Shown: positions 1 to 7,170, counted from the stretch's first letter. The stretch: 12,869 nucleotides of DNA from Deltaproteobacteria bacterium (GCA_021159525.1 JAGHEC010000194.1:1-12869); one strand, 5' to 3'. The notes: generated by a model from the letters alone, not told the origin. Program-made: numbers and translations.

Positions 1-123
1 CCCCTTTGGCATTCTCGCATTCGTCGAGCTGCGGCTTCCCCCACTGATAAGTCACAAAGAGACGGCGCCCTCCCGGCAGTCGCGTCAGAAAAACCCTTCT
101 GCCCCCATTTATTGAGCTGTTAC
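1..123 (+). mobile_element. Element A copy 1 (MITE-like, left end outside window)
   Basis: This is the right-hand part of a full-length A element. It aligns without gaps to 2751-2873 (copy 3) with 7 mismatches in 123 bases, counted by eye. The right terminus reads ATTTATTGAGCTGTTAC, whose complement is the GTAACAGCTCAATAAAT terminus. It contains the inner GATAAGTCAC arm and the conserved block with GCGTCAGAAAAACCC. The element stops 8 bp before the stop codon of the DUF523 gene (132-134), so transcripts of that gene would read into it. The last 8 flanking bases, GTTTAAAT at 124-131, should recur left of the element if an 8-bp target duplication is intact, but that side is outside the window. 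Confidence 0.85.
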
Positions 124-131
124 GTTTAAAT

Positions 132-1082
132 TTATACATGGTTACGCAACTTGAGGGCCGTAGGATGGGGATTCAGATAGGTCTGCTGTTTCAGGTACGG
201 CTCCTGATATTTGCGCACATAGTGGTTGAACAGGGTGATCGGGACGATCAAGGGGGTGAGGCCCTCATGATACAAGGAGATGACCTCCAGCAGTTCCTGC
301 TTCTCATCCGGCGCGAGCGCCTTTTTCAAATATGCCGTCATGTGCTGAAGCACATTGACATTCTTTTTGACCGTGGGCTTCAACCTGAGGGTCTTCAAAA
401 GAAGGGCTTCATACTCCCTGTACCGCTCTTTCAGGGGCAGGGACTTGCTCCGGGTTGCGAGCTGCCCCATCTGCCGGTAATGGACCGGGCTCCGGGACAG
501 GAGCAGGAGCTTGTTTTGGGTGTGAAAGGCCGCGAGATTTGCCATGGTCCTTCCTGTCTGGAGGGTCTTGCGCCACCCCTTCAAGGTAAATACGGCCTCA
601 ATAAAATTTTCGCGGAGCCCGGGATCGTAGAGCCGGTGTTCATCCTCCACCGGCAGGAGGGGGAAGTGTTCCTTGAAGGCCCTGGCAAAAAGCCCGAGCC
701 CCCGCATGACCGGCGGCCCCTTTTCATTATAAACCTTCACCCGTTCCATGCCGCAGGAGGGGGATTTGCTCTTGAAGATAAAGCCGCACAGATCCTGTTT
801 CTTCAGCTCATGGATCCGCCGCTGTGCCCAAGCGAGCATCCGGTCCGTGAGGTCCTGACATGTCCGGATAGTAACCAGACGGGGCGATTCCACCTCTCCT
901 TCCAGCTGCATGGCCTCCCTCGGCACGCTCAGGCCGCATTCCACCTCCGGGCAAACCGGCACAAATTTGACATAGGCGCCCAGGATATCACGGATAAACC
1001 GCTCCAGCTTGTGCCCCCCGTCATAACGGACACTTTCACCCATCAGACACTGACTGACGCCTAATCGGATCGGTTCTTCCAT
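132..1082 (-). CDS. DUF523-DUF1722 protein, RudS/TudS-type thio-nucleoside desulfidase
   Basis: A 316-aa soluble protein with two domains. The N-terminal DUF523 domain (about residues 5-145) has three conserved cysteine motifs: SQCL (C12), PVCPE (C44) and SPSCG (C110). In characterised TudS proteins three cysteines hold a [4Fe-4S] cluster that removes sulfur from thiouracil. The C-terminal DUF1722 domain (about 165-305, YbgA-like) carries GRTMANLAAFHTQNKL, NVLQHM and LYHEG. The same DUF523-DUF1722 fusion is found in RudS, reported to remove sulfur from 4-thiouridine in tRNA, so tRNA de-thiolation is the best functional guess. The start is ATG with a GGAGG about 13 bases upstream, rather far. 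The gene stands alone, with a 354-bp gap to the upstream HAD gene. Family assignment is firm; the substrate is inferred. Confidence 0.9.
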   Translation of the reverse strand: MEEPIRLGVSQCLMGESVRYDGGHKLERFIRDILGAYVKFVPVCPEVECGLSVPREAMQLEGEVESPRLVTIRTCQDLTDRMLAWAQRRIHELKKQDLCGFIFKSKSPSCGMERVKVYNEKGPPVMRGLGLFARAFKEHFPLLPVEDEHRLYDPGLRENFIEAVFTLKGWRKTLQTGRTMANLAAFHTQNKLLLLSRSPVHYRQMGQLATRSKSLPLKERYREYEALLLKTLRLKPTVKKNVNVLQHMTAYLKKALAPDEKQELLEVISLYHEGLTPLIVPITLFNHYVRKYQEPYLKQQTYLNPHPTALKLRNHV

Positions 1083-1436
1083 GCCGGTATGCTGTCCTCC
1101 ACATAATCTCGGCGAGATCTCTCCTTAGTGCCCATCCGCAAATAGATTTTGGGCGATAGTGAGTTTCCGGCCCATGAATGACAATTTTTGTGCAGGATCA
1201 AGGAAACCGTGGACCCATCCGCAGGATGGGGAGTCCAAGCAAAGCGCGGACAAATCAAGGGATTACGCGGAGGCGTACTATAACACGCCGCACCTGTCTG
1301 CGTGCCCCGCACAGTCAGGCAAGGAATCCCGCACATTGACGCAGAGGTTGCGCAAAAACGCCGTTTATGGATGGAAACTCCCTGACAGCCGTCTTCGGAG
1401 GGGACATACGATTGTTTTTCTGGCACCACCCTTCAC
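1083..1436. other. 354-bp intergenic region with one stem-loop, no gene seen
   Basis: This lies between the HAD gene and the DUF523 gene, both on the minus strand. Open frames exist on both strands but their translations are rich in Cys, Arg, Ser and Pro, match no domain I know and lack a convincing ribosome-binding site. The only structure I can point to is the stem-loop at 1211-1236. No A or B element is present, which makes this one of the few larger gaps in the window without one. It should hold the promoter of the DUF523 gene, but I see no clear -35/-10 pair. Confidence 0.5.
1211..1236 (-). repeat. Stem-loop downstream of the HAD gene
   Basis: CCATCC (1215-1220) and GGATGG (1224-1229) pair around a 3-base loop, and GGAC (1211-1214) with GTCC (1233-1236) extends the stem across a 3-base bulge. 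On the minus strand it lies about 200 bases past the HAD stop codon. It is not followed by a T-run, so it is not a typical intrinsic terminator; it could be a Rho-dependent or processing structure, or chance. Confidence 0.35.
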
Positions 1437-2066
1437 CTACCCGAAGCCCCGGTTCAAGAGATCCGGGAGTTCTTCGAGATTTCCGATAATGTAATCAGGC
1501 GCCGGATTTTCGGGGGCCATAACACAGGCACCCCCATTGGTGAGAAAGGCGGTCATGGCCCCTGCCCGTTTCCCGGCAATGACATCAAAACTGAAATCCC
1601 CTACGACCAGCAGTTGGCAGCAGGAAATCCCCATCTCGGCCGCGGCCCGAATCACACCCTCGGGATGGGGCTTCGGACGCGTCGTCTCACGGGTGACAAC
1701 CGTTCGAAAATCCTCAATGGAAACGCCTTCAAACCGCTCAAGGGCCATCCGGATCGGCTTTAGCCGGCTGCGCGTGTGAATTCCCATAGGAAAGAGCCTT
1801 TCCTTCAGCGCCAGAAGGCATGACTCCGCGCCCCGGTTGGGCAGGGACGATTTCGAGGCCAGATCCTCCTGCTCCTCCAGCAGCTTCATGAGCTCGGATT
1901 GTCGATGCGCGGGCGCCGATGCAATAAACTCAAGGATAGGATGTTCCGGGGGACACCCCAGAATACGCTTGATGGCAGGGAAATCAAGGGCTCCGGGCCG
2001 GGTCAGGGTCCCGTCAAAATCGAATAAGACGCCTTTGATCCTCATCGCATTAGAATCGACTCGCAC
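1437..2066 (-). CDS. HAD-superfamily hydrolase (phosphoglycolate phosphatase-like)
   Basis: A 209-aa cytoplasmic HAD phosphatase-like enzyme of unknown substrate. Motif I is FDFDGTLT at residues 15-22, with the nucleophile and acid/base aspartates at 16 and 18. A helical cap follows, then the motif III lysine region at TRPKPHP and motif IV at VVGDFSFD, followed by AGKRAGAMTAFLTNGG, typical of phosphoglycolate phosphatase and beta-phosphoglucomutase relatives. I chose the GTG start at 2066 because GGAG lies 8 bases upstream. An ATG seven codons in (2045) also gives an intact motif I but has no visible ribosome-binding site. The 40 bases upstream run directly into element A copy 2. Nothing nearby hints at its substrate. 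Confidence 0.88.
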   Translation of the reverse strand: MRVDSNAMRIKGVLFDFDGTLTRPGALDFPAIKRILGCPPEHPILEFIASAPAHRQSELMKLLEEQEDLASKSSLPNRGAESCLLALKERLFPMGIHTRSRLKPIRMALERFEGVSIEDFRTVVTRETTRPKPHPEGVIRAAAEMGISCCQLLVVGDFSFDVIAGKRAGAMTAFLTNGGACVMAPENPAPDYIIGNLEELPDLLNRGFG

Positions 2067-2106
2067 CGGACCGGCTCCAGGCTTCCAATAAAAACATAGT
2101 AAAACG

Positions 2107-2286
2107 GTATCAGCTCAATAATTCGGGGGGATAACAGCGAACGCAGTGCCGGCGCAGGAGGGTTTTTTTCCGCTCCCGGCCTCCGGGCTGGTCTCTTCAG
2201 TGACTTATCATAAGTCACAAGGAGACGGCGCCCTCCCGGCAGTCGCGTCAGAAAAACCCTCCTGCCCCTATTTGTTGAGCGATTAC
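2107..2286 (+). mobile_element. Element A copy 2 (180 bp)
   Basis: Left end GTATCAGCTCAATAATT and right end TTTGTTGAGCGATTAC form imperfect terminal inverted repeats. The centre is the perfect palindrome GTGACTTAT-C-ATAAGTCAC (2199-2217). Compared with copy 3 it lacks the 60-bp central segment, so it looks like a centre deletion of a long imperfect palindrome. The 8 bases on each side are GTAAAACG (2099-2106) and ATAAAATG (2287-2294), matching at 6 of 8, consistent with a decayed 8-bp target duplication. It separates the 101-aa gene (its stop is 11 bp away) from the HAD gene. Confidence 0.85.
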
Positions 2287-2296
2287 ATAAAATGGC

Positions 2297-2602
2297 TCAC
2301 TTATCTTTCCCCCTGGTTCGTTTCCGCAGCAGCTCGATAAACCGCTCCAGGTTCTCTTGGGACCCGAAGGCCTCGCTGAAAAACTCATCACTCCAGATAT
2401 CAAGCCCTAATCGAAATATATGATGGATCAGCTTGTCTGCATTGTCAGGCCCTTGCAGCTTGAGGACCTGATAAAGGAGTTCTTCCGGAACCCTAATGGG
2501 GTAGACTGCCGCGGACGAGGCCCCTTCGGTCTTGGTGTACTCCTGGATGCTCTTGAGCACCTTCAGATTTACATACTTGCGATCGTATTCTTCCTGATCC
2601 AT
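2297..2602 (-). CDS. Hypothetical protein with a possible ribbon-helix-helix-like segment
   Basis: A 101-aa protein that I do not recognise. It is acidic at the start, has no membrane segment or signal peptide, and ends in a basic tail. Residues about 34-72, from YPIRVPEELL to HHIFRLGLDIW, have the pattern of a short strand with alternating residues followed by two helices, as in ribbon-helix-helix DNA-binding proteins; this is a resemblance only. Normal codon use and a plausible GGGA about 9 bases before the ATG support a real gene. It sits alone between A copies 2 and 3, whose ends lie 10 bp beyond its stop codon region and 34 bp before its start codon. No toxin or other partner gene is adjacent. 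Confidence 0.6.
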   Translation of the reverse strand: MDQEEYDRKYVNLKVLKSIQEYTKTEGASSAAVYPIRVPEELLYQVLKLQGPDNADKLIHHIFRLGLDIWSDEFFSEAFGSQENLERFIELLRKRTRGKDK

Positions 2603-2636
2603 CGGCTCATCCCTTATATGAACTGCCTAAAATGCC

Positions 2637-2873
2637 GTATCAGCTCAATAATTAGGGGGATAACTGCGAACCTAGTGCCGGGGCAGAAGAATTTTTCTTC
2701 CGCTCCGGGCCTCCGGGCTGGTTGAGTGACTTATCTGCGGGGCAGGCTTGCCCCTTTGGCATTCCCGACTTGGTCGATCTGCGGCTTCCCCCACTGATAA
2801 GTCACAAAGAGACGGCGCCCTCCCGGCAGTCGCGTCAGAAAAACCCTTCTGCCCCCATTTATTGAGGTGATAC
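2637..2873 (+). mobile_element. Element A copy 3 (237 bp, longest complete copy)
   Basis: This is the fullest complete copy. Terminal repeats are GTATCAGCTCAATAATT and ATTTATTGAGGTGATAC. Inside lies a second inverted pair, GTGACTTATC (2726-2735) and GATAAGTCAC (2796-2805), around a 60-bp centre containing a small GGGGCA/TGCCCC stem. Flanks are AAAATGCC (2629-2636) and AAAATGCT (2874-2881), 7 of 8 identical, as expected for an 8-bp target-site duplication. The element codes for nothing convincing. It lies between the PHP gene (downstream side) and the 101-aa gene (upstream side). Confidence 0.9.
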
Positions 2874-2907
2874 AAAATGCTCAAATTTGACGAATTCTAT
2901 GAATTCA

Positions 2908-2968
2908 GATTCCCCATTTCTGAGCGTGGTCGAGCTTCGTGTTTTATGTGATCGAAGTCGCGGGAATC
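2908..2968 (-). repeat. Imperfect palindrome just downstream of the PHP phosphatase gene
   Basis: GATTCCC (2908-2914) pairs with GGGAATC (2962-2968), and inside them CGAGCTTCG (2931-2939) pairs with CGAAGTCG (2953-2960) with one bulge. On the minus strand it starts about 20 bases after the PHP gene stop codon, so it could end or protect that transcript. A small GAATTC-TAT-GAATTC repeat adjoins it at 2892-2906. No U-run follows, so a Rho-independent terminator is not clear. It resembles dispersed palindromic repeats of many genomes, but only one copy is visible here. Confidence 0.45.
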
Positions 2969-2988
2969 AGGCGTAACGGTGCAAGGCC

Positions 2989-3828
2989 TCACCCCGCAGG
3001 CAGCAAAATCCGTTCCATTTTTCGCTGCCGGATCCTGAAATAATCTTTGTATCCAGCCCCCCGGGCCAGTTTCAGGGCCGCCTCAAAATCCGCCCCTACA
3101 TCCATAGGGGAATGGGCGTCGGAACCAAAGCAAATGGGGATGTCCCTCTCGCAGGCCAGAGAGACGATCATGGGGCAAGGATAGATCTCGGCTACAGGCT
3201 TTCGCAGTCCCGATGTGTTTAATTCCATGCCCATCCCCATTTCGGCCATCCGGTCCAGGACCGGAGCAACCATCTCCCTCAACTCCCTGTCGGGAGGCCG
3301 GTGCCCGAATTTCTTGGGGATATCCATATGGGCCACCGCATCAAAAAGACAGGTGTCAATCAGCATCATAAGGCTTTCAAAATATTTTCTCCAAGTGGCT
3401 GATATATCAGCCGACTCCCAAACATACCGTTCTTCGGGGTTGTCAAATCCCCACCCATTGATAAAATGAACCGATCCCAGAACAAAATCAAATCCCTGGG
3501 CAGGAAGCCAGGATTTCAAAAACGGTTCACACCCTTGGTAGTAATCCGCTTCGATCCCGAACAGGACCCCCGGGGTTTCATCGTTCTGAAGCCCTGCAAC
3601 CGCCTCCCTGTACCCGGGAAAATCCTCCATTCCCATCCGATGGGCATGATCATACCCGTCCGGATTCGGGGCGTGATCCGTAAAACAGATCTCGCTCAAT
3701 CCCTTTGTTGCAGCCTCTGACAAATAATCTGCAACATCTCCCTCCGCGTGTCTGCACAAGGCCGTATGGATGTGATAGTCTGGTAAATTTATGTGTGAAG
3801 CTATGGTTTGACGTCCGGGATTTACCAT
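2989..3828 (-). CDS. PHP-family histidinol-phosphatase
   Basis: A 279-aa cytoplasmic metal-dependent phosphatase of the HisJ/HisK type, which releases phosphate from L-histidinol phosphate in the penultimate part of histidine synthesis. PHP metal-binding motifs are all visible: DYHIHT (H19, H21), FTDHAP (D51, H52), GIEADYY (E93), GSVHF (H121), AHMDIPKKFG, and GSDAHS near the C terminus. Length matches the family (about 260-280 aa). No other his genes are nearby, which is common for this enzyme. The ATG start has a GGAAAGG stretch upstream at rather long spacing; the strand after it leads straight into the HIHT motif, so the start cannot be far off. Related PHP phosphoesterases with other substrates cannot be excluded. 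Confidence 0.88.
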   Translation of the reverse strand: MVNPGRQTIASHINLPDYHIHTALCRHAEGDVADYLSEAATKGLSEICFTDHAPNPDGYDHAHRMGMEDFPGYREAVAGLQNDETPGVLFGIEADYYQGCEPFLKSWLPAQGFDFVLGSVHFINGWGFDNPEERYVWESADISATWRKYFESLMMLIDTCLFDAVAHMDIPKKFGHRPPDRELREMVAPVLDRMAEMGMGMELNTSGLRKPVAEIYPCPMIVSLACERDIPICFGSDAHSPMDVGADFEAALKLARGAGYKDYFRIRQRKMERILLPAG

Positions 3829-3962
3829 TCAGATTATCCCGCCCTTTCCTGATTGATGTCTCATATTTTGTTGCCTTATTTCTTGATCGCCCGCACTTCA
3901 ACAGTATCGGGCAAAAACACTGATGGGCGAATGATCTCTACTGTGGATCCCTGCGTTTGGTT

Positions 3963-4047
3963 GTATCACCTCAATAATTAGGGGGATAACTGCGAACCTG
4001 GTGCCGGGGCAGAAGAATTTTTCTGCCCCCATTTATTGAGCTGTTAC
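3963..4047 (+). mobile_element. Element A copy 4 (85 bp) with perfect 8-bp target duplication
   Basis: Terminal repeats are GTATCACCTCAATAATT and ATTTATTGAGCTGTTAC. The flanks are identical: GTTTGGTT at 3955-3962 and again at 4048-4055. Inside, GGGGCAGAA and TTCTGCCCC form a perfect 9-bp stem. Relative to copy 3 it is an internal deletion whose join falls at a shared TTCT, pointing to loss between short matches. It lies 63 bp beyond the AEC permease stop and 134 bp upstream of the PHP gene start, so it could also end transcription of the exb-tonB operon. Confidence 0.93.
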
Positions 4048-4109
4048 GTTTGGTTTTCCAGGTTTGCCGAAAAAGACCTATTGTTAATAAGTCCCGACTC
4101 CACACTCTA

Positions 4110-5033
4110 TCAGTCAAATTGCCACACCCACAAAATGAATGTCAAGGCAGAAAGAAGAGTGCTCACGGATATGGCCGCGGTGGCCAGGTCGGTCGAACCG
4201 TTCATCTCGCCCGCCATCACAAAAGTGATGGTGGCCGTAGGAGCGGCAAGGAGGATAAGGCCCGGGAGAAACCGGGTCGGGGGGATACCCGCAAGCCGGT
4301 AGGCCAGGACCCCGAGGGCCGGAAGTACCACCAGCTTTAACAGGCCTGCCCCAAGAAACAGCTTGATGCGCGACCTCATCAGGCCAAAAGAGAGCGACGC
4401 GCCTATGACCAGGAGGGCCGACGGAAGGGCCATGCCGCTGATGATGGTGAGGCATCTGTCAATCATCTCGGGAATCGGAATTTCAAAGAGGGAAAAGGCC
4501 ATGCCCACAAGCGCCGATCCGATCACTGGATTGCCGGCAATCTTTTTGATGAAGAACCAGAGCCGCCGGCCCCCTGCCGTATCCGCCGATGATGCCTGGT
4601 AGCCGATCACAGACAGAAGATTCTGAAACAGCATCAAAAAACCGGCGAGGATGCTGGCGCTGGTGAACCCCTTCTCGCCCAGCAGATAATAGCACACGGC
4701 AAGTCCGATATATCCCAAATTGCCGTGCAGGGAAGACTGGATGAAGGTGCCCCTGTCACGGGGGGTCAGGGACCATGCAGAAGCTCCGATCCAGGCGATC
4801 CCGAATACGATCAAAAGCGGCACCAGGGTGGATGTCAACAACATTGGATTGAAATAGGCCGCAAATGAGGATCTGGCAACCTCTCTGAAAATCATAGCAG
4901 GTATGGCCAGATAATAGACCAGCCGGTTCAGGGGACCGATCAGGCCCGACGGAATAAAACTCCGCCAGTTCAGGAACCAGCCCAGAAGAATCACAATAAA
5001 GATCGGCGCAATCGTATAGGCGACCTGAAGCAT
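4110..5033 (-). CDS. AEC-family (auxin efflux carrier) permease
   Basis: A 307-aa inner-membrane protein, usual length for the AEC family, whose bacterial members carry malate, malonate or other organic anions. About ten hydrophobic segments are visible in the family's two-halves arrangement, starting with AYTIAPIFIVILLGWF. Family features include LNRLVYYLAIPAMIF near residue 40, HGNLGYIGLAV near 105 and GAPTA-like LLAAPTATITFVMA near 265. It lies 30 bp after tonB and so probably is co-transcribed as the last gene of exbB-exbD-tonB. The link between an AEC permease and a TonB system is unusual and no substrate can be read from it. A weak AGGT lies about 12 bases before the ATG. Confidence 0.87.
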   Translation of the reverse strand: MLQVAYTIAPIFIVILLGWFLNWRSFIPSGLIGPLNRLVYYLAIPAMIFREVARSSFAAYFNPMLLTSTLVPLLIVFGIAWIGASAWSLTPRDRGTFIQSSLHGNLGYIGLAVCYYLLGEKGFTSASILAGFLMLFQNLLSVIGYQASSADTAGGRRLWFFIKKIAGNPVIGSALVGMAFSLFEIPIPEMIDRCLTIISGMALPSALLVIGASLSFGLMRSRIKLFLGAGLLKLVVLPALGVLAYRLAGIPPTRFLPGLILLAAPTATITFVMAGEMNGSTDLATAAISVSTLLSALTFILWVWQFD

Positions 5034-5063
5034 ATCGGGGCGACCTGCAATGGTTTGGTTCGA

Positions 5064-5969
5064 CTACCTTTCTCTCAATTCAAATCGCACCGGGACCCTC
5101 ACCCGCATAGCCACCTTACGCCCCCCGATGCTCCCCGGCTCGAAGAGCCACTTTTTGACAGACTTCATGGCAGACCTGTCCAGCTCAGCATATCCGCTGG
5201 ACGATGCCACGCGCAGATCTTCAACCTTTCCGGCCCTGTTGACCAGGACCTCCAAGATGACCGTACCCTCATAGCCACGTCTCCTGGCCCTTCGAGGATA
5301 TTCGGGTCGGGGATTGTCCCGGTATGCGGGAACAGCCCGCACGATCTTATCAACTGCCGGTTTAGAGACCGTCTCCTTCCCAGTCTCAGGGCCTTCTTGA
5401 TGAATCGGCCAGGGAAGGTCCGACGCCAAGCCCATGGGATCATCCCCTTGCCGTGCCGGGTGGAAGTCCGTGACGGGGCCGGAACCGGCTTTAGGCTCAG
5501 GCCCAAACTCGGTCATATCCGCATGGTCAGTCATGGTTTTCGCTTTCATGTGCGGCGAAGGGATGATCCTCTGTTTCGCTCTCGGGCTCCCCTTCTTAGG
5601 ACCTGGAGTCGCCGTCTTTTTCCGGACCTTCGCATCCGCCTCAGTACGGGCTTTGACCGGCGCTTTCCCGGTCGCTGGAGCAGGCCTTTTTTCAGGCGCC
5701 TTCAAGGTCTTTTCATCTCGAGGCGGTTTTCTGACGACAGGCTCTTCCTTTGTTTCGCTTACCGGTGATATTTCTTCCTGAAAAGGCACGGGATGCTTAA
5801 CCTCCGGACCCGGTCCCTGCTCCGCTTCCGGGGCCTCCCTTGTGCTGAAGGTCATGGTAAGATCGGAGGGTATGGAAGGCAACCGCTGCTTGATCAAATC
5901 GGGCACAAAAGCAAGAAAAACCCCGTGCAGGATCAGGGCAAGGCAGGCTGCCGGCAAAAACCGTTTCAC
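5064..5969 (-). CDS. tonB: TonB-family energy transducer
   Basis: A 301-aa periplasm-spanning protein that passes proton-motive energy from ExbB/ExbD to outer-membrane receptors. Residues about 4-24 (FLPAACLALILHGVFLAFV) form the inner-membrane anchor. A long Pro/Lys/Glu-rich linker (about 40-215) follows, and the C-terminal TonB domain spans about 222-298 with RPEYP, GYEGTVILEVLV, SSSGYAELDRSAM and KWLFEPG. It is longer than E. coli TonB because of the linker. The start is GTG, and it overlaps the exbD stop codon by 4 bases (GTGA), implying translational coupling. No TonB-dependent receptor gene is in the window, so what it serves is unknown. Confidence 0.92.
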   Translation of the reverse strand: MKRFLPAACLALILHGVFLAFVPDLIKQRLPSIPSDLTMTFSTREAPEAEQGPGPEVKHPVPFQEEISPVSETKEEPVVRKPPRDEKTLKAPEKRPAPATGKAPVKARTEADAKVRKKTATPGPKKGSPRAKQRIIPSPHMKAKTMTDHADMTEFGPEPKAGSGPVTDFHPARQGDDPMGLASDLPWPIHQEGPETGKETVSKPAVDKIVRAVPAYRDNPRPEYPRRARRRGYEGTVILEVLVNRAGKVEDLRVASSSGYAELDRSAMKSVKKWLFEPGSIGGRKVAMRVRVPVRFELRER

Positions 5970-6376
5970 CTCGCCTCATCGGCCTCCGCCTGTAGAGAAA
6001 TCCGCGTCACGCCTGCGGTCCGGATCTGGTCGAGCACCTTGAACAGGTATTCATAAGAAAGGTCTCGGTCCGCAAAAAGCAGGACCGCAGTGTCCCCGGC
6101 CCCCCCGGCCTTTCGGCCCAGGACTTCTGCCAGCATGGGCAGCGAAACCGGCTCCTTGTCCACATATATCGTTCTGTCCGATTTTACGGTAACGGAAAGG
6201 CGTGCGGATTTGTCCAGCTCCGCGGTAGTCGAGTGAGGGAGCGCTACGGGCAGGGCCCGATGCACGGCCATGGAGAGCATGGCATAGATAAAGAACACCA
6301 GGAGAAGAAAGACAATGTCGATCAGGGGGAGCATCTCGATGCGGGCCTTCCCGGACCTTTCAAACACGATCTTCAT
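5966..6376 (-). CDS. exbD: ExbD/TolR-family biopolymer transport protein
   Basis: A 136-aa protein with one N-terminal membrane segment and a periplasmic domain; with ExbB it forms the proton channel that powers TonB. The key aspartate is visible as D20 in LPLIDIVFLLLVFF, equivalent to the essential membrane Asp of the family. The rest (about 45-130) is the usual periplasmic fold, with VTVKSDRTIYVDKEPV and VLLFADRDLSYEYLFKVLD. It overlaps exbB by 17 bases and tonB by 4, so the three are coupled. TolR is the main alternative, but the direct link to tonB favours ExbD. Confidence 0.92.
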   Translation of the reverse strand: MKIVFERSGKARIEMLPLIDIVFLLLVFFIYAMLSMAVHRALPVALPHSTTAELDKSARLSVTVKSDRTIYVDKEPVSLPMLAEVLGRKAGGAGDTAVLLFADRDLSYEYLFKVLDQIRTAGVTRISLQAEADEAR

Positions 6377-7004
6377 GGGCCTTGTCCTCGGGTTGGGCCG
6401 ATCTCTGGATCAACTTTTCAAACACAATCTCCAAGCTTGTCCCGTATTTCTCAATTGTCAGAACAGCGTTCTCTACCCGGGAATTGAAGTAGTTGTATGG
6501 AAAGACCGACAAGATGGCGATCCCCAGCCCCGTGGCCGTGGTGATCAGGGCCTGTGCAATCCCCGCGGTGACGGCCTGCGGATGCTCGATCCCGCTGGTT
6601 CCCAACAGATCAAAAGAGCTTATGATCCCAATGACCGTCCCGAATATCCCCAAAAGAGGCGCCACGGTGATCATGGTGTCCAGGACGGACATGTACCGCC
6701 GCATCTCCTTCACTTTCTCGGCCCCGGCCGATTCCATTGCCTTCACCATGGAGAATTCCCTGTGAAGGATCCCGGCCACAAGGATTCGCATTACATAATC
6801 CTTCGACCCTGTGACTTTTTCCCTTACCGAATCCCATGCGCCCTGCCTGCACAATTCCAAGACCTCATCCACCAGGGGCTGGTTTCGCCGCATATCCTCC
6901 CGAATCCAGAAGAACAACCGCTCGATAATCACCGTCAGGGCGATCACCGAACATCCCAGGAGCGGATACATGACCGGTCCGCCTTTTATAATGAGCTCTA
7001 CCAT
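6360..7004 (-). CDS. exbB: ExbB/TolQ/MotA-family proton channel protein
   Basis: A 214-aa inner-membrane protein with three hydrophobic segments: about 10-32 (MYPLLGCSVIALTVIIERL), about 107-130 (the APLLGIFGTVIGIISSF motif) and about 145-170 (ALITTATGLGIAILSVFPYNYF). These match the MotA/TolQ/ExbB domain. It is the first gene of the exbB-exbD-tonB-AEC cluster. The ATG at 7004 is favoured because family members begin with the same MxELIxKGGPxM pattern, although no good Shine-Dalgarno is seen in the 18 bases between the ATG and element A copy 5. The operon leader therefore has to start in or beyond that element, which could affect expression. Confidence 0.93.
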   Translation of the reverse strand: MVELIIKGGPVMYPLLGCSVIALTVIIERLFFWIREDMRRNQPLVDEVLELCRQGAWDSVREKVTGSKDYVMRILVAGILHREFSMVKAMESAGAEKVKEMRRYMSVLDTMITVAPLLGIFGTVIGIISSFDLLGTSGIEHPQAVTAGIAQALITTATGLGIAILSVFPYNYFNSRVENAVLTIEKYGTSLEIVFEKLIQRSAQPEDKAHEDRV

Positions 7005-7022
7005 ACGAGATTCACGTCTGTT

Positions 7023-7076
7023 GCATCAGCTCAATAATTGGGGGGATACTTATCTTCCTGGTTATTGAGCTGATAC
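7023..7076. mobile_element. Element A copy 5 (54 bp, minimal) in the exbB leader
   Basis: Little more than the two terminal repeats remains: GCATCAGCTCAATAATT on the left and GTTATTGAGCTGATAC on the right. Flanks are CGTCTGTT (7015-7022) and TGTCTGTT (7077-7084), 7 of 8 identical. If transcribed from upstream, the two ends would pair over about 15 bp and place a hairpin 18 bases before the exbB start codon. Loss of the interior appears complete, so it is the smallest copy in the window. Confidence 0.9.
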
Positions 7077-7170
7077 TGTCTGTTGATTGATGATTGGCGA
7101 CTCAAAAAGGCCGCATTCTGCACTCTTTTTTTGAATACCATATAGTCGGGGACCAAATCAAAGGGATTTT

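Noticed and set aside
138..1064. Long plus-strand open frame of 308 codons opposite the DUF523-DUF1722 gene
   Set aside because: It is a mirror frame of a clear domain-matching gene; its translation has no recognisable domain.
1061..1494. Open frames on both strands in the 1083-1436 gap
   Set aside because: They overlap each other and true genes, have odd composition (many Cys, Arg, Ser), no ribosome-binding site and no family match.
2146..2340. Small plus-strand open frame covering element A copy 2
   Set aside because: It is mostly repeat sequence and runs into the opposite-strand 101-aa gene; other A copies do not preserve the frame.
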